A stretch of 64,000 bases of DNA from Neofusicoccum parvum (GCA_020912385.1 CP087217.1:1488001-1552000), one strand, 5' to 3'. Shown: positions 21,914 through 35,016, counted from the first letter of the stretch. Notes: a model not told the origin generated them from the sequence alone. Numbers and translations are program-made.

Positions 21914-22766
21914 ATGACCACAACCAAGCCCACTATCGTCCTCGTCCCCGGCGCCTGGCACTCTCCCGCCAGCTTCGCCCCGACCACCGCCCTCCTCGAG
22001 GCCTCGGGCTACACCGTCCACGCCGTATCCCTCCCCTCCGTCGGCGCCAACCCACCGCTCGAGAACTGGGACGCCGACGTCTCCGCTATCCGCACCACCG
22101 TCGAGTCCGCCATCGGCACTGGCAACGACGTCGTGGTGGTGATGCACTCGTACGGCGGTCTCCCAACGCAAGACGCCGTCAAGGGGCTCGACGCCTCGTC
22201 GCGCAGCGCCTCGGGCGAGCGCGGCGGCGTCATCCGTCTTGTATACCTCGCCGCCTTCTTCGCGGACGAGGGCGGCTACCTGATGGGCTTCCTCGGCGAC
22301 CAGGATCTTCCCTGGTTCGACCGCAAGGTAAATATCCTACCCCACCACCCCTCCACCCATCCTCGTACTCGTACCCCGAACTCAATGACTGACACGTCGG
22401 CTGCAGGACGACCGCACCCTCTCCCCCGCCACCCCGCTCGAGACTTTCTACCACGACGTGCCGTACGAGCTCGCCACGAAGAACATCGCCTCCCTCCAGC
22501 CGCACTCCTACCAGACCTTCTGGAGCAAGACCGGCTACGCCGCCTGGAAGCACATCCCGTCGACCTACCTGGTGTGCGAGGACGACAAGGCCATCCCGGC
22601 CCAGTCGCAGGACGGCCTGCTGGCGGGCGCGAAGGAAAACGGCGGCAAGTTCGACACCGTGGAGCGCGTCAAGGCGAGCCACAGCCCGTTCCTGAGCGTG
22701 CCGGAGTGGACGGCGGGAGCGTTGAGGAGGGCGTGCGGGGAGGATGTGCCTGTCACCGCTGTTTAA
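21914..22766 (+). CDS. Alpha/beta hydrolase (AB_hydrolase_6 type)
   Basis: Exon 1 is 21914-22327 and exon 2 is 22407-22766, giving 257 aa. The donor is GTAAAT, the branch site ACTGAC and the acceptor CTGCAG. The protein opens with IVLVPGAWHSPASF, the oxyanion-hole region of this group. The nucleophile elbow is HSYGG near residue 78, the likely acid is in CEDDKAI near 193, and the catalytic His is in KASHSPFLS near 232. Similar short hydrolases act as esterases or lactonases on small molecules. The substrate cannot be told. There is no signal peptide, so it is probably cytosolic. Reading through the intron would shift the frame, which supports the splice. Confidence 0.92.
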
Positions 22767-23041
22767 GCTTTCTTTGCGGAAGGGCCGGAATTTGCAGTCG
22801 AGGTGGAAATGTTGTAGGCCCGTAAGCGTTTGAGTGTGTTGGATGCGCGAGGATATATACCCGGGACTCCTCCCCTTTCTTTTTTTCTCTTCACGCAGTG
22901 GTCGTGGTTAATAATGAAAATTGCTTACGGAATATCATCCTTTCGTCATTAGAAGGCCTAACCCGCCGTTCCGCTATTTCCTCCCATCTTATGAATTCCA
23001 AGCTATCATCAGGCAATGCAGAGAAAAACAAACCCGTCATA

Positions 23042-23070
23042 GGGAGTTGAAGTATATGTACGTGCGGATA
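23042..23070 (+). repeat. Dispersed GTTGAAG motif, copy H
   Basis: GGGAGTTGAAGTATATGTAC shares the core GGGAGTTGAAG with the copy at 44.9 kb and then diverges. Confidence 0.35.
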
Positions 23071-23458
23071 GCTTTGACATACTCTCCTCCAGCACATTTA
23101 CGTCCGGCGCAAAATTGAGATTTAATCATGACGCAACATGGCAGATACATCACCACCGTACTACCTGATCCGATTAATGAAGTTGAATTTGCGCGCGGGA
23201 TCGTGACCAATGCGGCTGAAACTAGTGTCCTCGTTGTCAAGCACGGCACTGACAACGACGGCGTTTCTGCGACCATCCTGAGCCGTGGCAGTTGTGGCGC
23301 ATGATCGGGCATTATTGTCTTAGAGCTAGATAAGTGAGACAAGCTCAAATACGACATCCGGCGGTCAACCTGACCCTTTGAGGCAGCCTCCTCAAGCACA
23401 CCTGTTGTGAGAAGCTAAGCAAAGGGAGGTAAATCGAACGCAGATAGGTTTAGGTACG

Positions 23459-23480
23459 TAGTTGAAGTATTCGCCCGGAA
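23459..23480 (+). repeat. Dispersed GTTGAAG motif, copy G
   Basis: TAGTTGAAGTATTCGCCCGG shares GTTGAAGTATTCG with the inner copy of the pair at 13.4 kb. Confidence 0.35.
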
Positions 23481-26400
23481 ATGAAAGCGATCATAGAAAA
23501 CATATCAAATCTATCCGAAAGAAAAGCTCAGCGCCCCATATAGGGGATGGCCATGGCTCCGTAAAGGCTGGCCGCCGGCTGATATGAAAAGGAGGCGAAT
23601 TGGCTTGATTAATAGGGGCGACATTGAGAAATAGGGTGGCAGAATTGACAGTATACCATATTGAAGGAAAAAATTGGAATTTATGAAGTAGAGATAGGCG
23701 TTGAGGAGAGTCGATATAGTCTCTCACGCCTGCTCCCGTATTTAGTGAACGGATAAGATGTAGGGAAAAGTTGATATCAACAAAGGGTACTCCGACTTGG
23801 ATAAACTTGAATTCCAGTGCAGTGTGTTGGATAGTTTGCTGCCGATGACAGCATCTAAAACATTTAGGCGAGAGAGGGGAGAAGAAATTTGTGGTATGGC
23901 AATTCCCGTCACCCCCACAGCCACGAGCGAAAAAATTATTTCCAAGTGGGTCTGCCATCATCGTCGGAACCTCTTCGAACATTCTAGTCCGCTTGTGATG
24001 TTGAGACTGAAAAGGAAAGTGATGAAAGCGTCGTGAAAGGGATGCCTTGCAAAGGCGCAATGGTGCCTGACAATATGAGTGTTAGCGTCATGTGTTTGGG
24101 TGGGACCGAAAAAGACAAAAGAAGTTGGGTCGTGCTTGCGGCTGAAATAGGGTAGCAAGCGATAAGCATGGGATTTTGACCGATAACGATGGGAAAGTGC
24201 GGAAAACCGATTTTACAAACATGTGGGGGTACAAACTGCTTCCCGTACCGCGCCTATCGGTACGACATGACTGGAAGGCGACACGAGGGGATACGGTCAG
24301 GCACGACAGACATGTGCTCCGGCGGCATCGGAGTTTCAAATAGGTCTACCGTACTCCGCTTAATTCTGGAATCAGCTCATTTCAGGGAGTGTAAAAGGCT
24401 AGTCTATCCTGTCGATCCACAGAACTCATCCTATAGGATCAGACGGGTGGGGAAGGGTAAACTGAGGAGCTATATCTTGAGGTATAGCCAGGCGAGATCC
24501 GAGATTCCGAAGCACCAGGGCTTCTCACGTAACCGATAGTGCGTAAGTGAGCCCTCGGCATGCCTGTGAGCTGAATGGACGCCCTCCGAAACCAGCACCT
24601 GCTGATCTAGGCCTGCTCGCAAGCCTTTGACATAATGGCTTCAAATTTTGCAGCGCGCTAGTCAACAGAGCCGGTGCAAGACAGGGGTTGACTGAGGCAT
24701 TTGAAAGTAACAACAATCGAAGGAGAGCGCGGGAGACCTCAGGGAAATCCTGATTGCTGACGACTGATGTATGCACTCATAGTGCAGTTAAGTGGATGTG
24801 GCTGTTCCTCCGGAAGAAACTTTGGTGCTTGCTGGGGTCAAACTGCCAGCGGTGAGGCAGTGTGTTGCCGTGGTTGCCTGATTCAACTTGAGTGGTTGGA
24901 ACACATGCAGCCGCCGATTAAGGTTAGCGACGCGGAGGAAGGGATCTAAACAATTTTTATTGCCGATGACGCAGTGTACGAGTCTAGAGATCCCCTTTGG
25001 AGATCTGGCTTTAGTGTTCCCTCGTCTCGGGCACTGCCGTTGTTGCCACGCTGCGGACATCCTGAATCTCAAATCTCCGAGACAGCGGGCGTGAAAGGGC
25101 GAGTCGGTGGCACGTAAGAATTGGCTAAAACCCGCTAGCCGACCCTGTAGACAGACAGCCGCGAGGCTAGGGTTTACCCATGCGATGGAACGTCAACTGG
25201 CCATTGCGCGGTGTGGAAGATAGGCCGGTGGTTCCGATTGGCCATCAGGGAGAACAAGGGTCAGGGGCAGGATCGCGATGACCTCTCAGAGTGCAAGATC
25301 TCTGAGATATTGGTGATGAAGCATGCAATCCCCATCCTTCATGAGGAGTCGCATCTTCTGCACGGTTAGAGGGATGATCCAAGACCTCAATGCGGCGCTT
25401 CAGCAGCCACTGCGGCACTCCCAAGATAGCGGCGAGTGGCCCGATCCGTTCGCAAATTGTGCCGCATGGCCACCACAGCTCACAGAGTGGCTCTTTGATC
25501 GAAGAAGATGGCCCGGACGCCTTCGGTCATATGGCCACGTAGTCAACGGCCTCGGAGTAGATGGCAATGGGAGACTCGCGCGGCTGAACCGAACGTAACG
25601 TGAGGGTTCACGGCCATCGGGTTTGGCAGTGCGATCGATCTGTGATCCCCCTGGTTATACTAAAAAAGATAGCTCAGGGTAAAAGAGCGAGCAATGATGG
25701 ACAGCTCTGGTCCACAAAGGGCATACCGTAACTTGCTGACACACGAAGGCCTCAGAAGTAGGGCCGATTAGTGCAATAGTTCGGTGAAGAGATCTAATAA
25801 TCCGATGGTGTTGACGCGGGAGTTAGCGCGGCAGCACGCGAAGCCGCAGAGGGCGCATGGCACAAAATTGCAGTACAAGGCCGTCTCTCTGCCATATGTA
25901 GTCCATAGGATGCTGTCGTCGGCAACGGGACTGGCGGGCGGGGAAGCGGCTCGAAGTCAATTGCACGGCCGGGATGAGCATCGTACGATTGCCGTGCTGT
26001 CTTTGCGCTGAGAGGCTGCTCCTGCTGCTCGCCAGGCCCGTCGAGACCAGATAGGCTGGGTGCCGCGAAGTCACGGAACCCCTGCGCTTAGGCTTGCCCT
26101 TCACGGCGATATGCTTTACGCGTCCACCGCCGATGGCTGAGGCGGTCCGCGGAAGGCAGGCAGAACAATGTCGGCGGCAAGCGCAGAGGCCGACGGGCTC
26201 TGGCCCAGACGGCTGGCGGCTGGTTCGGCAGGGCCAGCATTGGGGAAAGCCCTGGGCGCGGCGTCGAAGGGCCGGAGTCAGGGCGCAGGCCAAGCGCGGG
26301 CTGGACAAGGGCAGGGTGATGGCAAAGTGGATCTCGTGATGGGAAAGTGAGCGATGGCGATCGGGCTTCACGTGCGTATCGACGCCTCGGACTGCGCGAG

Positions 26401-27122
26401 GTGTCGCGGAGAAGGGCTCGTTGCAAAAACGGGCGCTCGGGCCACCCGCGCCTGCGCCTGCCGGGCCCTGGCTGGTCAACCGCCGCCCGCAACCACGGCC
26501 TTGAGCTCCAGCGCGCGACACGACGGCCCTCTTTTCTTGCCTGCCCTGCCGCTAGCCCGCTCCTCTGGCCTGTCCGCGACGCCGTTTCACCCTCCCGCGC
26601 CTGTGCCCGCACCTAATCGCCAAAGCCACCACCAGAGCCCCGAGCCCGCCCCAGCCCAGGCTGCCACAACAACGACGCCGCAAGACATCATCGCCGCCAG
26701 CCTTATTCCCCAGCCGCGACCCTGCTGCCCGCTGCAACACGCCGCTCCCGCAAACCGCCTCAACGCCCTTGAGACACCAACACCTCCACAATCACGTCCT
26801 TTATTCGCCCCATCCGCCCGCCTTTGAGCCGTGGAAACACCTGCAATTGACGAGCCGCTTCCACCGGGCCCCGCAACCCTACAAGACCGCGCCCGCCGCT
26901 GCCAGTGCGCGCTGCACTCAACGGCGACGAACAACACCGCACTGCGCGCCTTCGTCTGAGCGCTCCGTCACCGCCGCCTCACTTTGACGTCACCTCGCGC
27001 CGGAGCACACTCTCTGATAAGCGCGCGCGGCTGGCTTTTCACCTCTGACTCGGCCCGGCTCTGGGCCTCGACGCCGTTTGCACTGCCCGCGCAGCTGCCT
27101 CCAGAGCGACGCCTGCCCTTCC

Positions 27123-29468
27123 ATGCAAAGACAGATTCCCACTCGCAAGCGAGCGCCGCCCGGCGCCTCCCCCATGGTGAACCAGCAGACTTCCGCGCCC
27201 GGTGGCATGGGGTTGGCTCCGCACTCACAGGACCCGCAGGCCTTCACTAATGACCAATTCATGTCCTGGAGCGACCCCACCGCCATGAATGGCGTGCCCG
27301 CCTACACCGACCCGGCCCTCTACGACCCCAATCTCATGGCTGGCATCCAGAACGGAGTTTCCTACGCCAACGGCCAGCGGCTCCCGGCGGACCAGATGCC
27401 GAGCAACCAGCTCGTGCGCCGCAGCACCAATCACCAGCTCACCGCTCGCGACTATGGTGCGTACGGCCAGGTCGGACAAACAGGATGGGAACACGAGGAT
27501 GATGAGGATTTGGAGGCGCAGGCTCTGAGAGCCCGCAAGGAAGCCCAGGCGAAGAGGAAACAGATCCCGCCGTTTGTGCAGAAGCTTAGCAGGTAAAATA
27601 ATCCACATCGTGGCTTCGGATGCACTGCTAATGCCATCTACAGCTTTCTGGACAATTCGAACCACACAGACCTCATTCGATGGTCCGACGACGGCAACTC
27701 CTTCATAGTTCTCGACGAAGACGAGTTCGCCAAGACACTGATCCCGGAACTTTTCAAGCACAACAACTACGCTTCGTTCGTGAGACAACTGAATATGTAC
27801 GGTTTTCACAAGAAGGTCGGCCTGTCGGACAACTCTATGAAGCAAGCCGAGCGCCGCGACAAGAAGACGCCTAGCGAGTACTTCAACAAATACTTCAAGC
27901 GCGGCAGGCCCGAGCTCCTTTGGCTTATTCAGAAGCCAAAGAACCCGCAGTCGAACTCAAAGAGGAAAAGAGACGACGACAAGAAGCACGACAGCGACGA
28001 CGAAACGAGAAAGGACATCGACGGGAGCGGAATCGACAGCGCGGCCAATGAAATGCAACTCATCTCAAAGTCAGACTACAACACCATGCGCAATGAGATC
28101 CGTCAACTTCAGCAACAGCAGAAGCTGATTTCCGGTATCATCCAGCAAATGCGTCGACAGAATGAGCAGTGGTACCAGCAAGCCAGCCAGTTCCAGAAGA
28201 TGCACGAGCGCCACGAGAGCTCTATCAACGCCATTCTAACCTTTCTCGCAACTTTCTACAACCGCAGCCTCGAGGGCCAAAATGGCGTCAACATGAACCT
28301 AGCAGACATGTTTCCTTCTACAATCCCTCAGACTAACCAGAACCAGGGCAGTGTCGTCGACATGGGTGACTATCCAGACATTGATATGTCAAAAAAATCC
28401 CCAGGGCCCCGCCCCAACAAACGGCCACTGGCTTTGCTTCCCCCACCCACGGCAAGGGAGGCCAAGTCTCCAAGCCCTCACGTTTCAACCCAGAGCCCCG
28501 GATCGTCTCGACCCAGCGCCACTCCTAAAGATCACCGACGGTCACAGAGCTTACATGCGCAACAACAACGCCAGTCAAGGCCACGCAACCTGAGTACCAG
28601 CCCACAGACGCCACTTGACCACAATTTCACATCCGCCACACCTAGCCCGGCCGTCAAGTCCGAGACACCTCCGGGCCTCCAAATTCCAGAGAACTCTGAG
28701 GACATGATGTCCGTCATCAACTCTGTCAACGCAAATTCGAATGCCGGTACATCGGGACCGCAGTTCGACTTCCCTGCCGCTTTGTCGCATTTTCAAACAG
28801 CTGATGGCAACACTCCTCTCACCCAACAGCAGCGTGACGATATGCTTTCCTTGATGAACGCGGCAACTCCAACCATGAACGGCGACGCTGCGACCGGTAC
28901 AAACAACGCCCTAATCAATCCTCAGCCACCACCGATGCCGACACTAGAGCACTTTGGAGCCCACCAGGAACAGCTTGATATGCTTCAGCGCCTGCAGGAG
29001 GAGCAAGCAGCTCGTGTTCACAACCTCTCCGAGCGGCTAGCCCCTATGAGTCCTGGTGGTTCGATTCCGGGTATGACGGCCTACCCTAGCTACAACAGTC
29101 AAGCAAATGCCCCACCCAGCGACTTTGATCTTGATTCGTTCATCCACACGGACCCCGATAGTTATTTTGCAGACGCAGCCCCGGCCAACACAAGCGCGAA
29201 TGACGAAAGCAACATGACAACGCTTCCCACAGACAACCACGTCGACTTCGATTTCGGCAATTTCGACAACAATGTGAGCTTCTCACCTACGAATCAAGGA
29301 CAGCAAAGTCTGTTTGGCAATGATGGTGCGAGCGATGTAGCAGAGAACGGCGGAGGTCGGATCGTGGAGAGCATTGCCAGCAGTGGACCGAACAGCCCAG
29401 CTGAGAATGGAGGCAAGGATGTCTATATTGAGCCGAAGTCTCCACGCAAGAAAAGAAAGACGGGTTGA
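27123..29468 (+). CDS. HSF1: Heat shock transcription factor, HSF1 type
   Basis: Exon 1 is 27123-27592 and exon 2 is 27644-29468, giving 764 aa. The donor is GTAAAA, the branch site GCTAAT and the acceptor CTACAG. The join completes the HSF DNA-binding domain, about residues 147-254: IPPFVQKLSSFLDNSN, LIRWSDDGNSF, FKHNNYASFVRQLNMYGFHK and the end RGRPELLWLIQKPK. HSF1 trimerises and activates chaperone genes through GAA/TTC elements. A Gln-rich coiled coil (about 293-350, with QLQQQQKLISGIIQQMRRQNEQ) fits the trimerisation region. The C-terminal half is Ser/Pro/Asn-rich with acidic segments typical of activation domains, and the protein ends in a basic KSPRKKRKTG. The ATG at 27123 is the first in frame with the conserved-looking MQRQIPTRKRAPPGASP. 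Confidence 0.96.
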
Positions 29469-30088
29469 TGGCGGCGAGCTTCGTGCCACTAGTCGTTCGT
29501 TCTACTCACGATAGATGATGACAACGGTCGCGTGTTTGGGTGGGTCTTTCACAGCATTTTGGGAAGCAGCATCGGCGTAAAAGAGGCGTAGGAGTGGATT
29601 GAAACAAAGGCTTTGAGATGCAATGAGGCTTGTCGGAGTGCGTAGGTTTATTCGTTCTTTGACGGTGGCTCACTGTTCTTCATTTGGCTTGCTTTAGTAG
29701 GATTTCCTTTCGATTGGTGTTTTGCTGGCATCTTTTTAATCTCCATGAAGGAAGGACCTGTCCTTTCCTTGGGATTTTCCAAAAGAGATAGTTATGGTTG
29801 GGACGGAATAATTGCCATTGAGGCAATTATGGACAAAAAAAAGAAAGCTTCTTATAGCTCAGACTCTACTTTCCCCCCCTTTACTCCCATACTACTACGG
29901 CAGAAAAAAGACCAGGTATCTTCCTCTTCCTCCCCTCTTCATTCTATAGGCTGTTTAGTTTCGAGGCGTTGTTTTTATTCTCATTTCTTACTAAAGCCTT
30001 CGCTTCTTTTCAAATCCTCGAGGGGAGGAGAGGCACTGCTCTGATGGTTTCAAGAAACCAGAAAATCGCACATACACAGCGAGAGATT

Positions 30089-30523
30089 TCAGAACATGGA
30101 ACAGGACCAGGTAGCACAGGCAGCAACCAGGTATTTTTTTTTTTTTTTGTGGAGGGTTGTGCGAAAAGTACGGAAATGCGAGGACATAGTGGTGGAAGGG
30201 TTACTTCTTTCGCATCGACTTGTTTCTTCTAGGTACTTTTTGCGCCGGTTGGCGGTCCTTTCTTTCTCTTTGTGATTGGAAGTAGAAGAAATGACTTTAT
30301 GATGGCTCTCCCACAAACTAGACCAGATGGTTCTTACTCTTTCATAGTGAAAATGATTTTGTGAAGCTCGGGATGTGTTTTTGTTAAGCTGCTTGGATTT
30401 TGCGCGGATATAGCTTTGAATCTGCAGTCTGACGTAGTTTAATCGAGACAAGTCATCTGGGTCTGGCAGCATTGGCATGGACCTGTCCGTGGGGCAGACC
30501 CTGACTTGTACCGCCTCATCCAT
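30089..30523 (-). CDS. Doubtful ORF, 144 residues
   Basis: This frame starts at an ATG and opens with a protein-like stretch (MPMLPDPDDLSRLNYVRLQ, then IQSYIRAK). It becomes Ser/Lys-rich and ends in a lysine run from an A-rich tract. It may be a real short gene, a first exon, or chance. No family is recognised. It is antisense to sequence downstream of HSF1. Confidence 0.22.
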   Translation of the reverse strand: MDEAVQVRVCPTDRSMPMLPDPDDLSRLNYVRLQIQSYIRAKSKQLNKNTSRASQNHFHYERVRTIWSSLWESHHKVISSTSNHKEKERTANRRKKYLEETSRCERSNPSTTMSSHFRTFRTTLHKKKKKYLVAACATWSCSMF

Positions 30524-30825
30524 TTGACAAGCAAGGTAATGGTCCCCAGAGGCACTATATAAATCCTTTAGTTATAGAGTTTCATAGAAACCGCATACTG
30601 TAGTAATTCCGGGCCGGGGGAAGGAAGCCAGGGAGAAACGGACCAGTCTGTGTACCACCGATAGCCGATGAGCATTATTTTCTCTCCTCTACGCCCTAGT
30701 ATATCTCCATAGACCACCGGAATATCCGTTGAAATAGCTCTAGCATATTCTTTCAAATACTGTTCAGTCCGGACAGCCACAAAGTGAGTTCGGGGCCTAT
30801 TGGGACAAGCTTATACATGGGCAGA

Positions 30826-30878
30826 TGAAGCACTCGTTTAAATGGACTTTGGATTTCGTTCGATACTTCAACTACCTA
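30826..30878. repeat. Loose inverted pair of the motif (copy I and partner)
   Basis: GATGAAGCACTCGTTT at 30826 faces GTTCGATACTTCAACTACC at 30859, whose reverse complement is GGTAGTTGAAGTATCGAAC. The two share TGAAG followed by a TCG after two to three bases, so the similarity is weaker than for the other pairs. Confidence 0.35.
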
Positions 30879-32121
30879 TGCAAGGCATGCGCGTGTTGTA
30901 ATACTTTCGGACCAACCTCGTCTGTTGACTCTGTCCAGAGGCTATTTTCTTCCTATAGATGTTGGCAGCAGCGATCTGCCTCTACGGACCTGGATGGAGG
31001 CTTGGAAAACTTTCAAGTTGTAAGGTTTCGCGAGGTGCAGGCCATCACTTGTAGAATTCATCGATAAAATGCAACTGTGCAGGGGTGGTGCTCGCGGAAG
31101 CCGGGCCGGTAGCCTTGACCGCCGTACTGGGAAATCAATGCGAAACTGGTGATCGCAGTCTGATGGCTCTTCAAAGCTTGATGGCATTGGAGCAGTTGCG
31201 GATCAAGTGCCGACCGGCAAGTATAACCCCTTCGCAGCTATTGTAGAGAGTTTGAAGCAGTTGCATCGTGAAAACAAAAATAAAATCAAGGATTGCATGG
31301 CTAAGAGGGGCTGTTGGTGAACACGGTTCTGCTGGTGGGGGCACGGCAGGCAGAATGCTGGACGCGGACGGAGAAGAACGGCCAAGAGAGGCTTGGGCGA
31401 GCTTTTGTATTTGAAGCGAGCCAGGCTGGAGGCGCAGCGGCGGATGCGGATGATTTGGCCGGGCCGCGCTGAGGGAAGCGAGCAACGGCCGTGCTTGCAA
31501 TTCTATAAATAATACACGCACCGCACAATCCTGCAGTTGCTGTCAGCACGCGGAGCGCAATCTGCCAACACGTGATGGATGCAGGCGCGCAAAACCAGCT
31601 GCGTCTCGCATCTCAACTTCTGACATCTCGTATCAGGATGCATAGGCAAAAGCTGCCTGAACAGGCAATTCTGCAGGCGGAGGGAGCGAATGACCCGCCT
31701 CAACACCCTTCCTTGCGGTGATCCCCCGCAACGACCGCGCGGCCTCCCGATGCAGCAGATGCTCAAGCAGCGCGTGCAACCTCACCTCAAGTTTCACGTC
31801 AACGCTCGCCGGCCATGATTGGCTGCGCTGGGAAAAAGGTTGGCGTGATGGCGGGCGGGGTGGCTTGGCCGAAGTAAGCCTTAAGCGCCCCGGCGTTCAG
31901 GAACGCGATGTTTCGATCCGCCGCCGCTGGACGAACAACACAGCACACTGCGTGACCCGACCCCCAGCCACGAAGGATTCACCGGTGTTGGCATCCCAGC
32001 CGCAGCCCCCGTCGCGCGCGATGGCCCCACTCTCGTTGCCTGCGCGCCAGCACTATAATTCAGCCCCAATCTCCGCGCCTTCCCACGCTTGCACCCGCAG
32101 CCTCCAGCGTGAACGCCAGCC

Positions 32122-33790
32122 ATGCCGAGTTTTTTCCTGTGTCCAGCGGTCCTGGCCCTGGCCGCTGCTGTCCATGCACTCGACCTTCCCACGAACGATG
32201 CCGGTCAGCATTTCCCCAGCATCCGGCCCAAGTCTCAAGAATATCACCAGCTGACAGTTGTGCCATGCTGCAGACGCGCTTAGCCTCGCCGTAAAGCAGG
32301 TTTCCAACGGCGTGCTCACCTTCTATGATCGCGACAGCAATGAGACCGAGGAGGGCATCGGCATTTTCCCCGACCCGTACTACTGGTGGGAGTCCGGCGT
32401 GGCGTGGGACTCGCTGGTCAACTACTGGTACCTGACCGGCGACACGTCGCACAACGAACTCGTGCAGTCGGCGTTGATCGCGCAAACCGGCACGGACGAT
32501 GACTTCATGCCCCTCAACCAGACCAAGTCCTTGGCCAATGACGACCAAGCAGCGTGGGGGCTTGCCGCCATGACGGCTGCCGAGCGCGACTTTCCCACCA
32601 CCGGCAACCAGACAGCTTGGATTGACTTGGCCCGCAACGTCTTTGACACCCAGGCCGCGCGCTGGGACACCGGAAGCTGCGGCGGTGGCCTGCGCTGGCA
32701 GATCTTCACCTTCAATGCTGGCTACAACTACAAGAACTCGATCTCGCAGGCCATGTTCTTCCAGCTGGCGGCGCGGTTGGCACACTTCACGGGGAACCAG
32801 ACGTATGTCGACTGGGCTTCGAGGGCATACGACTGGACGAGCTCGGTGGGATTGATCAGCGAGAATTTCATGGTGTACGACGGAACCTCTGTGACCCAAA
32901 ATTGCACGGAATTCAGCCGTATTCAGTGGTCATACAATGCCGCGGCCTTCGTCTATGGCAGTGCCATACTAGCAAACATCGTAAGTAAATCACTTATGTC
33001 GTTCAAGATCCTATCAGTCAAGACACGAGTTCTGTGGTGGCCCTGATGGGCGAGTAGCACTTGTGTGCCAGCCGTCAACATCAGAGCATATTCACCCGGA
33101 CACTCCATCACACCGCAGTTCCCCCTCCCCTCTCCTCCCAAAACCAAACTAACACCCACCCCGCAGACCTCCGACACCCAATGGACCGACCGCACCAACT
33201 CCCTCCTCTCCTCCCTCCTCACCACCTTCTTCCCCAACATCACCTCCCAGATCATCACCGAGCGCGCCTGCGAATCCTCCGGCACCTGCAACCCGGACCA
33301 GCTCGTCATGCCGGCCCTCACGCTCCGCTGGCTGGCGCTGACGCCGCTCTTCGCGCCCACGACCCAGGCTTCCATCTACCCGGCGCTCAACGCCAGCGCC
33401 GCCGCCGCCGCGTCGCGCTGCACCGTCGTCGACGGCCAGGGCCCCGACGCCCCGGCCAACTGCCGGGGCCGGTGGAGCGCCAGCGGGAACGGCACGTCGA
33501 GCGCTGACGACGGCGAGAACACGGGCACCAACGACGACACCTGGGGCCTGGGCCAGCAGCTCGCGGCGCTGGAGGTGCTGCAGAGCAAGTACGTCGTCAC
33601 GCCCGACGGCGTCAACGCCAGCTTCGCGCTAAGGACCGAGAACGGGACGGCGACGGCGGGTGGAGGGAATGGCACGGCGACGGGTGGGAGCGGGGCGAGC
33701 GGGACCGCTGGGGCGAGTGGTGCGGGGAGGTTGGCGGCGTCGTGGGGGGCGTTGGTGACGGTTGCGGCCGTGGGTGCGTGGTTCTTGTGA
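32122..33790 (+). CDS. GPI-anchored GH76 mannan endo-1,6-alpha-mannosidase (DCW1/DFG5 type)
   Basis: Three exons: 32122-32203, 32274-32980 and 33167-33790, giving 470 aa. Donors are GTCAGC and GTAAGT; the last branch site is ACTAAC. The protein has a signal peptide (about residues 1-19). The GH76 domain includes FPDPYYWWESGVAWDSLVNYW, the catalytic Asp pair in LANDDQAAW (Asp 117-118), GGLRWQIFTFNAGYNYKN and the N-glycosylation sequon in QNCTEF. The C-terminus is Gly/Ala/Ser/Thr-rich and ends in a hydrophobic tail (LAASWGALVTVAAVGAWFL), the pattern of a GPI-attachment signal. DCW1/DFG5 enzymes are thought to transfer GPI-proteins to wall glucan. Cell-surface location and role in wall assembly follow from the family. 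Confidence 0.95.
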
Positions 33791-34306
33791 TTTTGAGGCG
33801 GGGGTTGTGTGGGGGGATGTGGTAATTCTGGGTGCCGGAGAGCTGCTCCGTGTATAATTATTGCTGGAAGTGGCAAATGATATAATACGTTTTCTTTTTG
33901 TAGGACGGAGGCGTTAAAGAAGAAGAAAAGGAAAACACTATAAACCAGCGCCTTGCTTTTTAATAGGAATGACAAGGAGAGAAATTTTAAAAGGAACGGT
34001 AGTAGTGACTTCTCTGTTGAGCAATCTCTCCTGTAAACCCGGTTGTACCAATCCGTCTTGAGTACTCCGTAACAAGTTCTCATGAGACTCTCTTATATTT
34101 TCCATCCTTCTTTTTCCGTCTCCGCTAATAGCGCTCAACAGTATTTCAAGTCTCCCGGCGCCTGGAAATACCATCTACTGCTCTAGCCAAATTCCTTTTT
34201 CATCTTTCTGTAACATATTCGACTCTCGATAATCATATCCGCCTTCTCCAACCCCTCACTCTTCCACCAATCCACACCTCCGCAGTCCACCACCACCACT
34301 AGCCTC
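33791..34306. other. Convergent 3' intergenic region
   Basis: About 515 bases, AT-rich, between the convergent GH76 and APH-like genes. They hold the two 3' untranslated regions. No coding signal. Confidence 0.6.
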
Positions 34307-35016
34307 TCACACCCCCGGCACCTCCACCTCATACAAATCCTTCCACGCGAACAGATCCGCCCACTCCTCCTCGCTCCACTCCCCCCTCTCATACATCTCC
34401 TCCAGCGGCGCCCTGATCTCCCTATGAATCAGCGCCGCGGTGCGCCAGCCCAAGAACCCCGCATGCTCCCAGTCGACGACGCCCACAATGCGATCGCCGT
34501 CGACGATGATATTCCCGGTGCTCATATCGTTGTGGGTGAAGCGGGTGTCCGCGTCCATCTCGGGGTCGGCGTTGAGCTCGTCGTCGCCGCTGCTGCTGTC
34601 GTCGAACACTCCGCCGCCGCCACCTCCTCCGCTGCCGCTGCGGCCGAAGCGCGCCGCCGCCGACGACAGCGACGACGCCGACACGGCGCTGTCCTTGCGC
34701 TTGGCCCAGCCCACGCCGACGCGGCCCTGCTGCGCGGGCGCGGGCGCCGGCGGCAGCAGCAGCCGGCGCTCGCGCGGCGTGAGGGCCCGCGCCCAGATGG
34801 CGTTGTAGTCGTCGACGACGTACTGGCGCTTGCCGGACGGGCTCGGCCCGACGGCCAGCAGGGCGGTTAGGAAGGCGCGGGCCTGGGCTTTGAACGAGGT
34901 TTTCTGGGCGGGGGAGAGGTAGGGCCAGGCGACTTCGAGGGAGACGCCGGGGAGGCGTTGTTGGATGAGGACGTCGCCGTCGAGGAGCTACGGGGAAGGG
35001 TTAGCGTGGAAGGCAG

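Larger units (their letters stand above)
22767..27122. other. Gene-poor 4.4-kb region
   Basis: No convincing gene is seen. Frames are short and lack family features. The left part (about 22900-24100) is relatively AT-rich and the right part (about 26000-27100) is GC-rich. It includes two loose motif copies (23042 and 23459) and the upstream region of HSF1. A decayed mobile element cannot be excluded, but no terminal repeats or transposase motifs were recognised. Confidence 0.5.
29469..32121. other. Gene-poor region between HSF1 and the GH76 gene
   Basis: About 2.65 kb. It begins with the HSF1 3' untranslated region. T-rich and A-rich runs occur around 29830-30150. One doubtful minus-strand frame (30089-30523) and one motif pair (30826-30878) are listed separately. 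Nothing else is supported. Confidence 0.5.

Noticed and set aside
24243..24262. A GTACCG...CGGTAC hairpin
   Set aside because: A 6-base stem is expected by chance in a window this size, and nothing nearby gives it a role.
25650..25720. A tRNA D-arm-like stretch (TAGCTCAGGGTAAAAGAGC)
   Set aside because: No matching anticodon stem or T-arm (GGTTCRANTCC) follows, so a tRNA cannot be drawn.
22900..26000. A decayed transposon in the gene-poor region
   Set aside because: No terminal repeats, target duplications, transposase, integrase or reverse transcriptase motifs were recognised. The AT-rich part alone is not enough.
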